NCBI GenBank assembly: GCA_034003245.1
Contig: JAVEYY010000026.1
Location: 6,456-70,455, forward strand
Direction: 5' to 3'
DNA: 64,000 nt
Source: Perlabentimonas sp034003245
Lineage (GTDB): Bacteria > Bacteroidota > Bacteroidia > Bacteroidales > Tenuifilaceae
The notes below the pieces were generated by a model. It was not told the origin of the DNA and did no database searches. It was given only the letters and a program-made list of their open reading frames with translations. Position 1 is the first letter of the stretch. The number at the start of each line of letters is the position of its first letter. Positions 36,336 to 44,994 of the stretch are shown piece by piece. A program made the translations under genes and the position numbers.

Positions 36336-37291
36336 TAATTCTCTTCATCTCCAACAAGTCCCCTACCCTGTTTTTGGATTTTATTCTGCGACTTGTAGGT
36401 TGCTATAATCTTATCGAGCACACCATTTATAAATGTACTGCTCTGATCGGTACTGTAATACTTGCTAATCTCGATGTACTCATTAAAGCTCACTTTTACA
36501 GGAACCGAGGGAAAATCGATAATCTCGCTGAGGGCCATCTCCATAATTAGTATGTCCATACTAGCAATTCGCTCAACATCCCAGTTCTTGGTGAACTGAT
36601 CTATAATCTGTGTACTCTCCTGGTGATTGAGCACCACCTTGCGAACAAGCTTCTTGGCAAAATCTTCATCCTCCTCGTTCTTGTACATCGGAAAAATCGG
36701 AGTTGAATCGGGTTGGTTAGGCTCAAACTTTTTTAGCGTCTTCACCACCATACCAATCATAAACTCAAGGTCATCGTTCCAGTAAATGCTCTGCTCCTCG
36801 AGGCACTGAGTAAAATCTTCGAAATCCAACAACTCCTTCGACAAGATATTTACAAGCACCTGACGATGGTCAGCAAAATCGGCATTGGGTTGCTCCATAT
36901 AGGTCAGGTAGTAATCGGAAGCAGATATCTTTTGGAATAGCTTTTTAATGAGCTCCGGGTATTTAACCCAGGTAAGCTTGTTATAGGATGTGTAATCCTG
37001 AATGGACTCGTTGTTGAGTATTAATCCAAATAATGGGTTGTCGACAAAGCGCTTGTTTGGGTTTAAATCTTCGGCGGTAGGCATTAACTTTTGCATTGAA
37101 ATGTCTATTCGTTTCTGTGCAAATGCCTGTAGATCGAGCAGGAGTACGAAGAGGTAGTGGTACAAATCGTAACCCCTCTTAATACTATGCATCAACTCCT
37201 TCTCGGCCTTGGCAAGTGAATCGTTTTCTCCCCTGTAAAAGGCAAATAGAACTTGTAATGCCTTAATCCTAAGTAATCTTCTGCTTATCAT
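36335..37291 (-). CDS. nusB: Transcription antitermination factor NusB
   Basis: 318 residues, about twice the E. coli length, as usual in Bacteroidota. The canonical NusB fold is in the C-terminal part (WDVERIASMDILIMEMALSEI, VKVSFNEYIEISKYYST, FINGVLDKI), and the N-terminus has RRLLRIKALQVLFAFYRG. Works with NusA/E/G on rRNA transcription. First gene of the nusB-DUF1573-yajC operon, with a -7 box 34 bases upstream. Confidence 0.93.
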   Translation of the reverse strand: MISRRLLRIKALQVLFAFYRGENDSLAKAEKELMHSIKRGYDLYHYLFVLLLDLQAFAQKRIDISMQKLMPTAEDLNPNKRFVDNPLFGLILNNESIQDYTSYNKLTWVKYPELIKKLFQKISASDYYLTYMEQPNADFADHRQVLVNILSKELLDFEDFTQCLEEQSIYWNDDLEFMIGMVVKTLKKFEPNQPDSTPIFPMYKNEEDEDFAKKLVRKVVLNHQESTQIIDQFTKNWDVERIASMDILIMEMALSEIIDFPSVPVKVSFNEYIEISKYYSTDQSSTFINGVLDKIIATYKSQNKIQKQGRGLVGDEEN

Positions 37292-37324
37292 CTAAGAACG
37301 TATCAAAACATATAATTCGAGCCG

Positions 37325-37332
37325 CAAAGATA
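37325..37332 (-). promoter_or_regulatory. -7 box (TATCTTTG) for nusB operon
   Basis: Exact TAnnTTTG on the minus strand, 34 bases before the nusB ATG. -33 element not clear. Confidence 0.55.
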
Positions 37333-37610
37333 CGCGCAAATTTTTCAATTTAAAAGCATTTCCATCAATTGGCAATGCAATAGCTGATTTGAGGAGATTC
37401 TTTTGAGTTGATACACTTCAATTAATATTATTATATACCTGTTATCTTGATACTTACAAACCAATGATCGGTAATCCTAGTTTGATAAAAACTGTTACGC
37501 GTCATAAACCCATTAAAGCAATATATTATGACGATTTAGGGGCATTCAGCAAATATTTCAACATTTTTTAAAAATAGTTCACAAATATTATGGTTATGGA
37601 ATTATTTTTT

Positions 37611-37618
37611 TATTTTTG
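37611..37618 (+). promoter_or_regulatory. -7 box (TATTTTTG) for the PUR-like gene
   Basis: Exact TAnnTTTG, 43 bases before the ATG at 37662. Confidence 0.5.
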
Positions 37619-37661
37619 AGCGGTAATAACCAGTGTTAAATCATTAAAAAACATAGAAAAA

Positions 37662-38033
37662 ATGGATGAGCTTAATAATCACGATGGGCTTGACAGAAAC
37701 GATCGCGATGATATTTTCTCAAAGGTTGTTAGGGCAGGTAAAAGAACCTATTTTTTTGATGTGAAGGCTACTCGTCAGAACGATTACTACCTAACTATTA
37801 CCGAAAGCAAGAAAAGATTTGGTCAGGAAGGAAAATTTTTCTTTGAAAAGCATAAGATTTTCCTCTACAAGGAAGATTTCGAAAAGTTTGCTGAGGGTCT
37901 GGCTGAGGTGGTAGATTTCATTAAGGCGAATCAGGGAGAAATGGAGGCAATGCCTCATGTTGAGGAGGAGGAAGTGGATGTACTGCAGAACGAATTCTCC
38001 AATATTAGCTTCGACGATTTAGAGGATAAGTAA
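37662..38033 (+). CDS. PUR-alpha-like nucleic-acid-binding protein (DUF3276)
   Basis: 123 residues. One PUR repeat: IFSKVVRAGKRTYFFDVKAT, DYYLTITESKKRFG, FFFEKHKIFLYKEDFEKFAEGL, then an acidic tail (EEEEVDV). Bacterial PUR proteins bind single-stranded DNA or RNA as dimers. Very common single-gene unit in Bacteroidota; flanked here by its own promoter and a terminator. Confidence 0.9.
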   Translation: MDELNNHDGLDRNDRDDIFSKVVRAGKRTYFFDVKATRQNDYYLTITESKKRFGQEGKFFFEKHKIFLYKEDFEKFAEGLAEVVDFIKANQGEMEAMPHVEEEEVDVLQNEFSNISFDDLEDK

Positions 38034-38049
38034 TCCCATCATACATAAT

Positions 38050-38077
38050 AAAAAACCAGCTGCGGCTGGTTTTTTTT
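38050..38077. terminator. Terminator between DUF3276 gene and convergent gene
   Basis: ACCAGC-tgcg-GCTGGT stem extended by A5 and T8 tracts. The T tract overlaps the stop of the minus-strand gene. Confidence 0.8.
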
Positions 38078-38816
38078 ATTCCTCAGGCTGAGGATTCTCG
38101 CTCTCCCGAACAATTTCGTCGATTTCGGAATCGGTTAATATTTTCACATTGGTAATCAGAAAACTCGACTTAATAAATCTTCCCAGGGAGTTACACTCAT
38201 CTATGGCCATCTTGAAAGGTTGCCTAATTGGTACGCTTAGAGGAACCACTGCTATTACCGAAAAGTAATGGCTAGCGAAACGAATTTCCTCAATATCAGC
38301 ATTAAACCGCTTAAGGGAAAAATCGAATTCGCTCGAAATAAGCCTTTGTTGAGTTTCGGAAAAGGGTGCATGGTCAATGGAAAAGGCCACCACAAAATAC
38401 CTGAGTTTACCACCTTTGCCACCCAAACCAGTTGATATAAAAACTTGCTGCTCATCGAGTATACGAGTCTCGAGCAGCATTCTACTTTCCTGCAGAGCCA
38501 TTAGTGCCCAACCCATGATTTGCTCCGGAGCACTTGTGGCAAATCGCTCGAGAATCCTGTAAGCTTCAGGCTTATCAATCGAAGCCAGACCTACAAGCAG
38601 TTCCTTTTTTTCCTCAAAATCAACATCAATGCTGTATAGTTTTGGCTCATCGAGTAGCAACTCATCGGGAGTAAGCACAGCTTGATGCGATTTTGAAAAC
38701 TCAAAGTATTCCATCTGCAACTTAATATCCACCTGGTGCTCAAGTATGCTAAAGTTGGGAGTAACCCCACCCAGCATCTCCTTTATACGCGCAAATATGT
38801 TTTCGTCCTGCTCCAA
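38076..38816 (-). CDS. Hypothetical protein, helical N-terminus
   Basis: 246 residues without signal or membrane segment. N-terminal 40 residues predicted helical (IFARIKEMLGGVTPNFSILE); a helical-repeat-like middle (PEAYRILERFATSAPEQIMGWALMA) and a mixed C-terminal half (KLRYFVVAFSIDHAPFSETQ). I do not recognise the family. Single gene, convergent with the PUR-like gene and divergent from feoB. Confidence 0.65.
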   Translation of the reverse strand: MEQDENIFARIKEMLGGVTPNFSILEHQVDIKLQMEYFEFSKSHQAVLTPDELLLDEPKLYSIDVDFEEKKELLVGLASIDKPEAYRILERFATSAPEQIMGWALMALQESRMLLETRILDEQQVFISTGLGGKGGKLRYFVVAFSIDHAPFSETQQRLISSEFDFSLKRFNADIEEIRFASHYFSVIAVVPLSVPIRQPFKMAIDECNSLGRFIKSSFLITNVKILTDSEIDEIVRESENPQPEE

Positions 38817-39017
38817 TGGTTACACACTATTTTTCTTAACTAAAACTAAAGTCAAAGTAAATCAAAAAAATAATACTAATGATACCTTTATACAACGTGA
38901 GATCAACTTGAATGTTGATGAAGAAACTCAAAATACCAACTTTTGGGGATGTCGAATTACAATAAAAGATGCTAAGTTTGTAGGCTATTTATAGCTAGTC
39001 TTTTTAAAATTTAGAAA

Positions 39018-41546
39018 ATGCTACTGAGTGAACTACAAAACGGCGAGTTTGGAATAATATCGAAGGTAAGAGGGCGTGGGGCATTCCGTAAACGTATAAT
39101 CGAAATGGGGTTCATTCGTGGAAAGAGAGTTACTGTAATAAAGAACGCTCCACTTAAAGATCCTATTGAGTATTCAATCATGGGGTATGAGGTTTCACTT
39201 CGCCGAAGTGAGGCTCACCTTATCGAGATAATTACCCCCGAGGAGGCTGTAAACCTAACCAAAACCAACTATAATGGCGTTTTGGCTGGTCAAAGCGAAA
39301 ACGATATCCTAACCAAAGGAGCAAAAGAAGGCGGAAAAATTGTGAACGTTGCCCTAGTTGGAAACCCCAATGCTGGCAAAACTACACTATTCAATTACGC
39401 TTCTGGGGCTCATGCTCAGGTAGGAAACTACAGCGGGGTAACAGTCGATTCAAAGCTGGCGCATTTCAAACACAAAGGATTCACATTCAACATAACCGAC
39501 TTACCGGGGACGTACTCGTTAAGCGCCTATACACCCGAAGAACTCTACGTACGCCGATTTATTCACGAGCAAAAACCCGATGTGGTAATCAACGTGCTCG
39601 ATGCATCAAACATAGAGCGGAACCTCTACCTCACCACCCAGCTAATTGACATGGACATAAAGGTAGTAGTTGCCCTAAATATGTTTGATGAATTACAGGC
39701 ACAAGGCGATAAATTTAACTTCAAGGATTTAGGTCGGATGATAGGGATACCAATGGTGCCAACTGTTGGATCGAAGGGAAAGGGAATTCCGGAACTATTC
39801 GACACGGTTATTAACGTTTTTACGGATAAGGATAAAACGTTACGACATATCCATCTGAACTACGGAGAACACATTGAGCGTAGCATTGAGGCCATTCAGA
39901 TCCCAATCAAAAAGGAGAGAAACAACACACTTAATGTACACTACTCCTCTCGATACCTGGCCATTAAGTTACTCGAGAAGGATCGGCAGGCGCATCGAAT
40001 TCTCAGCAAATCGGATGCATATACTGAAATAACTAACGTAACTAATCATCAAATAAAGAAGTTAGAGGAAATTTACAAGGATGATTCAGAAACGTTGATT
40101 ACCGATGCCAAGTACGGCTTTATTGCTGGTGCGCTTAAGGAAACTTACGTCGAAAACCCCAACAAGAAAAAACAGGGCAGCCAATCGATAGACAATTTTA
40201 TCACCCATAAATACTTTGGGTTTCCCATATTTTTGCTCTTCATGTGGTTTAGCTTCTACACCACATTTAAGTTGGGTGCTTACCCAATGGATTGGATCGA
40301 TCAGGGCGTTTCGCTACTTAGCGCATTTCTCGATTCGGTAATACCCACTGGAGCGTTTAAGGATCTTTTAATTGGAGGAATTGTAAGCGGTGTGGGTAGC
40401 GTAATAGTATTCCTACCCAACATTTTGCTGCTCTTCTTATTTCTATCCATTCTCGAGGATACAGGTTATATGGCCCGGGCAGTATTTATAATGGATAAGC
40501 TAATGCACAAGATTGGATTGCACGGCAAGTCCTTTATCCCACTAATTATGGGCTTTGGCTGCAATGTACCCGCTATTATGGCAACAAGAACCATAGAAAA
40601 CAGAAACAATAGGCTGGTTACAATTCTGATCAACCCCTTTATGTCGTGCAGCGCAAGGCTACCTGTTTACATACTAATTCTTGGTGCCTTTTTCCCAAAA
40701 CACGCCGGTTCACTGCTATTTCTGATTTATCTAATTGGCATAGTTATGGCCATTATATTGGCCATCCTGTTTAAGAAGACGATATTTAAAGGCGAGGATA
40801 TTCCCTTTGTCATGGAACTGCCTCCATACCGAATTCCTACTTTAAAGTCTACCATTCGCCACATGTGGTTTAAGGCTTCTCAATACCTTAAGAAGATGGG
40901 TGGAGTTATTCTGGTGGCGGTAATTATTATTTGGGCGTTGGAGTACTTCCCAAAAGGCGTAAACTACTCTCAAGATTTTGAACAACAATTAGAGCAGGTT
41001 AACCAGCAGATAAGTAGAATTGAAGAATCAACACCAAATTCGCTTATGCTCGACAGTATAAAGCTCTCGCTTACAGGCAAACTGTTCGACATCGAAAACC
41101 AAATGGTAGCCGAACGGCAAGCAAACTCTTACCTGGGACGAATTGGGAACCTCATTGAACCTGTAATTCGACCATTGGGATTCGATTGGAAAATGGGCGT
41201 AAGCCTACTCTCGGGTATTGCTGCTAAGGAGATTGTGGTTAGCACGCTGGGCGTGCTGGTTCAGGCAGGCGATGACTCCGATGAAACCAGCCAAACGCTA
41301 ATTCACAAACTTCAAGATGAGGTTTACACATACGGTCCAAAGGTTGGACAAAAGGTTTACACACCAATTAGCGCATTCTCATTCCTGCTGTTTATTCTAA
41401 TCTACTTTCCATGTGTGGCAGTTATTGCAGCCATTAAAAAGGAAGCGGGAAACTGGAAGTGGGCTGCCTTTACCATCTTCTACACCACATCGCTGGCTTG
41501 GATTGTCTCCTTTTTGTTTTACCAAATTGGAAGCTTTTTCTACTAG
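39018..41546 (+). CDS. feoB: FeoA-FeoB fusion, ferrous iron transporter
   Basis: 842 residues. Residues 1-75 are an SH3-like FeoA domain (LSELQNGEFGIISKVRGRG, RSEAHLIEII). From about 110 the FeoB G domain: VGNPNAGKTTLFN (G1), YSGVTVDSK (G2), DLPGTYSLS (G3), ALNMFDE (G4). From 395 the membrane part with two Gate regions (EDTGYMARAVFIMDKLMHKIGLHG, GFGCNVPAIMATRTI, NPFMSCSARLPVYILI). Imports Fe2+ across the inner membrane with GTP. FeoAB fusions are usual in Bacteroidota. Ferritin lies nearby, though on the other strand. Confidence 0.95.
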   Translation: MLLSELQNGEFGIISKVRGRGAFRKRIIEMGFIRGKRVTVIKNAPLKDPIEYSIMGYEVSLRRSEAHLIEIITPEEAVNLTKTNYNGVLAGQSENDILTKGAKEGGKIVNVALVGNPNAGKTTLFNYASGAHAQVGNYSGVTVDSKLAHFKHKGFTFNITDLPGTYSLSAYTPEELYVRRFIHEQKPDVVINVLDASNIERNLYLTTQLIDMDIKVVVALNMFDELQAQGDKFNFKDLGRMIGIPMVPTVGSKGKGIPELFDTVINVFTDKDKTLRHIHLNYGEHIERSIEAIQIPIKKERNNTLNVHYSSRYLAIKLLEKDRQAHRILSKSDAYTEITNVTNHQIKKLEEIYKDDSETLITDAKYGFIAGALKETYVENPNKKKQGSQSIDNFITHKYFGFPIFLLFMWFSFYTTFKLGAYPMDWIDQGVSLLSAFLDSVIPTGAFKDLLIGGIVSGVGSVIVFLPNILLLFLFLSILEDTGYMARAVFIMDKLMHKIGLHGKSFIPLIMGFGCNVPAIMATRTIENRNNRLVTILINPFMSCSARLPVYILILGAFFPKHAGSLLFLIYLIGIVMAIILAILFKKTIFKGEDIPFVMELPPYRIPTLKSTIRHMWFKASQYLKKMGGVILVAVIIIWALEYFPKGVNYSQDFEQQLEQVNQQISRIEESTPNSLMLDSIKLSLTGKLFDIENQMVAERQANSYLGRIGNLIEPVIRPLGFDWKMGVSLLSGIAAKEIVVSTLGVLVQAGDDSDETSQTLIHKLQDEVYTYGPKVGQKVYTPISAFSFLLFILIYFPCVAVIAAIKKEAGNWKWAAFTIFYTTSLAWIVSFLFYQIGSFFY

Positions 41547-41572
41547 ATATTTAAAATTACAGGGTGCATTGC

Positions 41573-41603
41573 TTGGCGTTTCGGAATTAAAAAAATACCT
41601 TTG
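41573..41603 (+). promoter_or_regulatory. Promoter: TTG-N20-TACCTTTG
   Basis: -33 TTG at 41573-41575 and exact -7 TACCTTTG at 41596-41603; leader about 57 bases to the ATG at 41667. Confidence 0.6.
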
Positions 41604-41666
41604 AGTATAGTGCATTCTAACAATAGTAACGTTTGCCCTATCAAACCCCAAACGCAATAAAGCATA

Positions 41667-42416
41667 ATGACCGATTTTGTTTTTAGCCCAAGAATAAATT
41701 ACCCCTTTGTATTAACCGATGGCAACGAGGGCAAAGTGCTGATCTCTGGAATATCAATCCCAGAGGATCCAAACAGTTTTTTTATGCCCCTAAAAGCCTG
41801 GATTGACGACTTTCTTACCCATCAGTCCGACTCACTGGTTGTCAATTTCGAGATGTTCTTCTACAACAGAACCACTTCCAACTACTTCTACAAGTTATTA
41901 CACTCCCTGAAAAAATTCAGCGATGAGGGTAAGAATATTGTAATTAACTGGTATCATTACCCCGAAGACGATGATGTGAAGGAGGACGGCGAAGATCTGG
42001 AATTTCAACTCAAATTCCCTATCCACATAATTGAATACCAGCCACTATCTACCTTTAATAAGGCAAAGACTGAAAATACTCCGCTGGTCTACTTCGATCA
42101 AATAGGCGATATTGTACTCGATGGAAACGCACTAGGAAAAAAACCCTGGGAATACTTTTACCCGTTGATTAAATGGGCCGATAGTATACGTTTTGCAGAA
42201 GGGAAAATGAATATCAACTTTGAAATTAGTATTGAGGCCATCGACGAGATGAACCTACAATACCTAAAGCATATTTTGAACCAGCTTAAGATAATTGATA
42301 AGAAAGACGACAAATCGGTGATGGTTAAATGGAAGTGCGTTTCAGAGGAAACTCGCTGCACTTTACTGGCGCTGCTCGATGGTTGTGGCTTTAACCATTC
42401 TGTACTTCACCAGTAA
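41667..42416 (+). CDS. Duplicated SiaC-like (DUF1987) protein
   Basis: 249 residues in two similar halves. The first (about 15-125) matches the SiaC/DUF1987 fold: VLISGISIPEDPNSFFMPLK, VVNFEMFFYNRTTSNYFYKLL, NIVINWYHYPEDDD, FPIHIIEY. SiaC is a small phosphoprotein whose Thr phosphorylation, set by a kinase-like SiaB and a phosphatase, controls a diguanylate cyclase in Pseudomonas; NRTTSN occupies that Thr position. The second half (about 145-249: GDIVLDGNALGKKPWEYFYP, KWADSIRF) has IEAIDEMN there and so lacks the phospho-site. Single gene here; no SiaB or PP2C gene adjoins. Confidence 0.8.
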   Translation: MTDFVFSPRINYPFVLTDGNEGKVLISGISIPEDPNSFFMPLKAWIDDFLTHQSDSLVVNFEMFFYNRTTSNYFYKLLHSLKKFSDEGKNIVINWYHYPEDDDVKEDGEDLEFQLKFPIHIIEYQPLSTFNKAKTENTPLVYFDQIGDIVLDGNALGKKPWEYFYPLIKWADSIRFAEGKMNINFEISIEAIDEMNLQYLKHILNQLKIIDKKDDKSVMVKWKCVSEETRCTLLALLDGCGFNHSVLHQ

Positions 42417-42429
42417 CCCAAACAAAAAA

Positions 42430-42457
42430 AAGGGCTGATCATCTCAGCCCTTCTTTT
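42430..42457. terminator. Bidirectional terminator
   Basis: GGGCTGA-tcatc-TCAGCCC flanked by A and T tracts, between the SiaC-like gene and convergent ferritin. Confidence 0.8.
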
Positions 42458-42473
42458 ATTCCACGAATTCTAA

Positions 42474-42986
42474 TTACTCAGCAGCCGTCTCGTCAACAAA
42501 TTGACGGGCTTTCAGCTCCTTATCGAGCATGTATATGCCGTGTCCCTTGCCATCGAGTAGCCTTAAGCTGTCGATAATTTCTTGAGCGTTAGCCTCTTCT
42601 TCAACCTGCTCATCAATAAACCACTGCAACATACTCTTTGAGGCATGGTCCTTCTCCTCAATGGCGATATCCATAATATTGTTGATTAAGGAGGTTACTT
42701 TTTGTTCATGCTTAAGTGTCTCCTCCATGGCATGCAGCGTGCTATTCCATTTCTCGGGAACAGCATCAATGGGTTTAAGAATGGGTTGCGTACCCCGCTC
42801 TACCATGTAATCGAAAAATTTCATGGCATGGGTAAGCTCTTCCTGCCACTGAACGCGCATCCAGTTGGCAAACCCATTTAAACCTTCCGATGCGAAATAC
42901 GACGACATGGAAAGATACATATAGGCCGACCAAATCTCGGCATTAATCTGATCGTTAATTGCATTTTGAACTCTTGGGTTTAACAT
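42474..42986 (-). CDS. ftnA: Ferritin
   Basis: 170 residues, typical of bacterial non-haem ferritin. Ferroxidase ligands visible in NAEIWSAYMYLSM, WQEELTHAMKFFDY, and EQVEEEANAQ. Forms 24-mers that oxidise and store iron. Single gene with a terminator downstream, next to the FeoAB gene on the other strand. Confidence 0.95.
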   Translation of the reverse strand: MLNPRVQNAINDQINAEIWSAYMYLSMSSYFASEGLNGFANWMRVQWQEELTHAMKFFDYMVERGTQPILKPIDAVPEKWNSTLHAMEETLKHEQKVTSLINNIMDIAIEEKDHASKSMLQWFIDEQVEEEANAQEIIDSLRLLDGKGHGIYMLDKELKARQFVDETAAE

Positions 42987-43094
42987 AGCTGTAATTTTAA
43001 AAGGTTAAGAATTAAATGTGTATTACTTGTTATTTTAATTGCTGAAAGCGTTTATAAGCAAACTAAACATGGTGTTAAATGTACTACAAAAAAA

Positions 43095-43748
43095 CTAATC
43101 AAAATCGAGGCTTAACTGCTGCTTAAGATTTATCAACTTAGGATTCAGCTGGCTTAGATACTTGAATTTATCCTCAACTGTGTATATTTTCGAACTTGTG
43201 GAATCCTGAGCCTGAATAGTTAGCAAAAGAACAATCGACTTATTATTAAGTTTTGACCTAAGAAAGTGGGTAAACTCATTCTTAATCTCGTTAAACATAT
43301 CGAGTTGCAGCTGTGATTCAAGCACAACTTTTACCTGAAAATCAGGGTTTAACAAAGGCTGATAAGTGGTAAGCAAGCTGGCATATCGTGGTTTTCCCGA
43401 AAGGTAACTCTGAACAAAAAGTTGCCACTGCTTCTCCAAATCGAGCTGGGTAAAAATACTCATTCCATCAGCAATCTCAGCCACATCCGAATCCTCTTCT
43501 AGTGGTTCCTCATCCAAAGTAATCTCTGATGAAACATCAATCTTTTTAATTGGTTCCTGAACTTTACCCTCAATGGCATCCTTTATCGAAAAAGATTTGG
43601 GACTCGATTTGGGGATTACCTGTTGCACCGCAGGTCTGCTACTTTCAGTCCTTGTAACAACAGGGGGTGCTTGCTGCGGTTTACTCTCCAAAGATTGCAA
43701 AACCACTAGCTCAAAGGGCTGATCGTCTAACCACTCGTAGAGGTTATT
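43095..43748 (-). CDS. dnaX: DnaX C-terminal (tau-specific) part, +1 frame after the A11 tract
   Basis: Open in the +1 frame straight from the A11 tract, giving about 217 residues: NNLYEWLDDQPFELVVLQS, a low-complexity Pro/Ser linker, then a conserved-looking C-terminal domain (LEKQWQLFVQSYLSGKP, LLNPDFQVKVVLESQLQ, TVEDKFKYLSQLNPKLINL). That ending is the usual C-terminus of Bacteroidota DnaX, so this is not an independent gene. A GTG at 43706 could start it alone but has no ribosome-binding site. Reading it together with the N-terminal part requires loss of one A (or gain of two) in the mRNA, a +1 frameshift, or a homopolymer error in the assembly. Confidence 0.75.
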   Translation of the reverse strand, partial: NNLYEWLDDQPFELVVLQSLESKPQQAPPVVTRTESSRPAVQQVIPKSSPKSFSIKDAIEGKVQEPIKKIDVSSEITLDEEPLEEDSDVAEIADGMSIFTQLDLEKQWQLFVQSYLSGKPRYASLLTTYQPLLNPDFQVKVVLESQLQLDMFNEIKNEFTHFLRSKLNNKSIVLLLTIQAQDSTSSKIYTVEDKFKYLSQLNPKLINLKQQLSLDFD

Positions 43749-44850
43749 TTTTTTTTTCTTGATTTAGACCACAAAGCCTAATCAACATCAGCTCGATATG
43801 CAGGCGCTGATTGCTACTTTGCCGGTACGAAATATCCGACTGGTTCACAACGTCCAACGCTTTAATCAGAAACTCGGGTGAGCATTGGGTTGCAAACTTC
43901 ATGTAACGCTCGGCAATAGCCGCTCCAACCTCAAGTATTTGAGCCGTTTGAGGATCCTTGCATATAAGCAGGTTGCGGAGGTGTTCGCTCATACCCGATA
44001 TAAACTGCTGAACATCGAAACCCTTGGATAGCAACTCGTCAAAAATACGCAGGGAACTTGCGTAGTCGGCTTGCAAAAAGTTTTCGGTTAGGGTAAAGTA
44101 GTACTGGAAGTCGAGAACGTTCAGATTTTCAATTACCTTCTGGTAGGTAATATTATTATCGCTGTAGCTCACAACCTGATCGAAAATGGAAAGCGCATCG
44201 CGCATGGCTCCATCGGCTTTCTGGGCAATAATATTCAAGCCTTCAACCTCGTAGGCTACATCCTCAGCCTTAGCAATATACTCAAGATATTTCACAGTAT
44301 CCTCAACCCTAATTCGGTTAAAATCGTAAATCTGACAACGCGAGAGGATTGTAGGCAGAATCTTGTGTTTTTCGGTAGTTGCAAGGATAAATATGGCATG
44401 TGCAGGTGGCTCCTCAAGCGTTTTCAGAAACGCGTTAAAAGCCGACTGCGAAAGCATATGAACCTCATCGATAATATAAACGCTGTACTTTCCGATTTGA
44501 GGTGGAATCCGAACCTGCTCTATCAACTTTCTAATTCCTTCAACTGAACTATTCGATGCGGCATCGAGCTCGTGAATATTAAAAGAACGTTGGCCAATAA
44601 AAGCCTTGCAGCTCTCACACTCATTGCATGCCTCCATCTCGGCTGAAGGATTTAGGCAGTTAATGGTTTTTGCGAAAATACGGGCACAAGTGGTTTTTCC
44701 AACACCACGTGGACCACAGAAAAGGTATGCCTGAGCCAGCTGTTTACGCTGAATGGCATTCTTTAGCGTGGTGATAAGCGAACCTTGCCCAATTACAGTA
44801 TTAAAACTCGACGGGCGGTATTTTCGTGCAGAAACTACAAAATTCTCCAT
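43744..44850 (-). CDS. dnaX: DNA polymerase III gamma/tau subunit, N-terminal part
   Basis: 368 residues ending NQEKKK-stop at an A11 tract (43747-43757). AAA+ clamp-loader ATPase: Walker A GPRGVGKTT, zinc cysteines CLNPSAEMEACNECESC, Walker B YIIDEVHMLS, sensor ATTEKHKILPTILSRC, and domain III. This length corresponds to a gamma-like product that lacks the tau tail binding the polymerase and helicase. The tail is encoded in the +1 frame downstream. Loads the sliding clamp. A -7 box lies 52 bases upstream. Confidence 0.93.
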   Translation of the reverse strand: MENFVVSARKYRPSSFNTVIGQGSLITTLKNAIQRKQLAQAYLFCGPRGVGKTTCARIFAKTINCLNPSAEMEACNECESCKAFIGQRSFNIHELDAASNSSVEGIRKLIEQVRIPPQIGKYSVYIIDEVHMLSQSAFNAFLKTLEEPPAHAIFILATTEKHKILPTILSRCQIYDFNRIRVEDTVKYLEYIAKAEDVAYEVEGLNIIAQKADGAMRDALSIFDQVVSYSDNNITYQKVIENLNVLDFQYYFTLTENFLQADYASSLRIFDELLSKGFDVQQFISGMSEHLRNLLICKDPQTAQILEVGAAIAERYMKFATQCSPEFLIKALDVVNQSDISYRQSSNQRLHIELMLIRLCGLNQEKKK

Positions 44851-44901
44851 AATTCAACTAGTTGCAATAAATCTGGCAATAATCAACGCCAAAACCTAGC
44901 A

Positions 44902-44909
44902 CAAAAATA
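44902..44909 (-). promoter_or_regulatory. -7 box (TATTTTTG) for dnaX
   Basis: Exact TAnnTTTG on the minus strand, 52 bases before the dnaX ATG. Confidence 0.45.
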
Positions 44910-44936
44910 GCAAAAAAGGGGAGTATTTAAAACTGA

Positions 44937-44970
44937 AATTACCGGTAAGTAAAAAAACTTACCGGTAATT
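44937..44970 (-). terminator. Hairpin after the PAS/GAF sensor gene
   Basis: Perfect 13-bp stem AATTACCGGTAAG/CTTACCGGTAATT with an eight-base A-rich loop, 24 bases past the stop. On the minus strand the loop reads T7. Confidence 0.7.
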
Positions 44971-44994
44971 GAAACTGAGTAAATCCGTTTGACC

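Larger units (their letters stand above)
37292..37661. other. Intergenic region between divergent nusB and DUF3276 genes
   Basis: 370 AT-rich bases holding a minus-strand -7 box (37325-37332), a plus-strand -7 box (37611-37618) and an 8-bp inverted repeat CGTCATAA/TTATGACG at 37500-37507 and 37526-37533. No convincing ORF or RNA was seen. Confidence 0.5.

Noticed and set aside
38746..38994. 82-codon plus-strand ORF before feoB
   Set aside because: Half of it is antisense to the 38076-38816 gene, and the sequence looks random with no start signal.
43095..43706. Independent gene starting at GTG 43706
   Set aside because: The frame is open back to the dnaX A11 tract and the product is the usual DnaX C-terminus.
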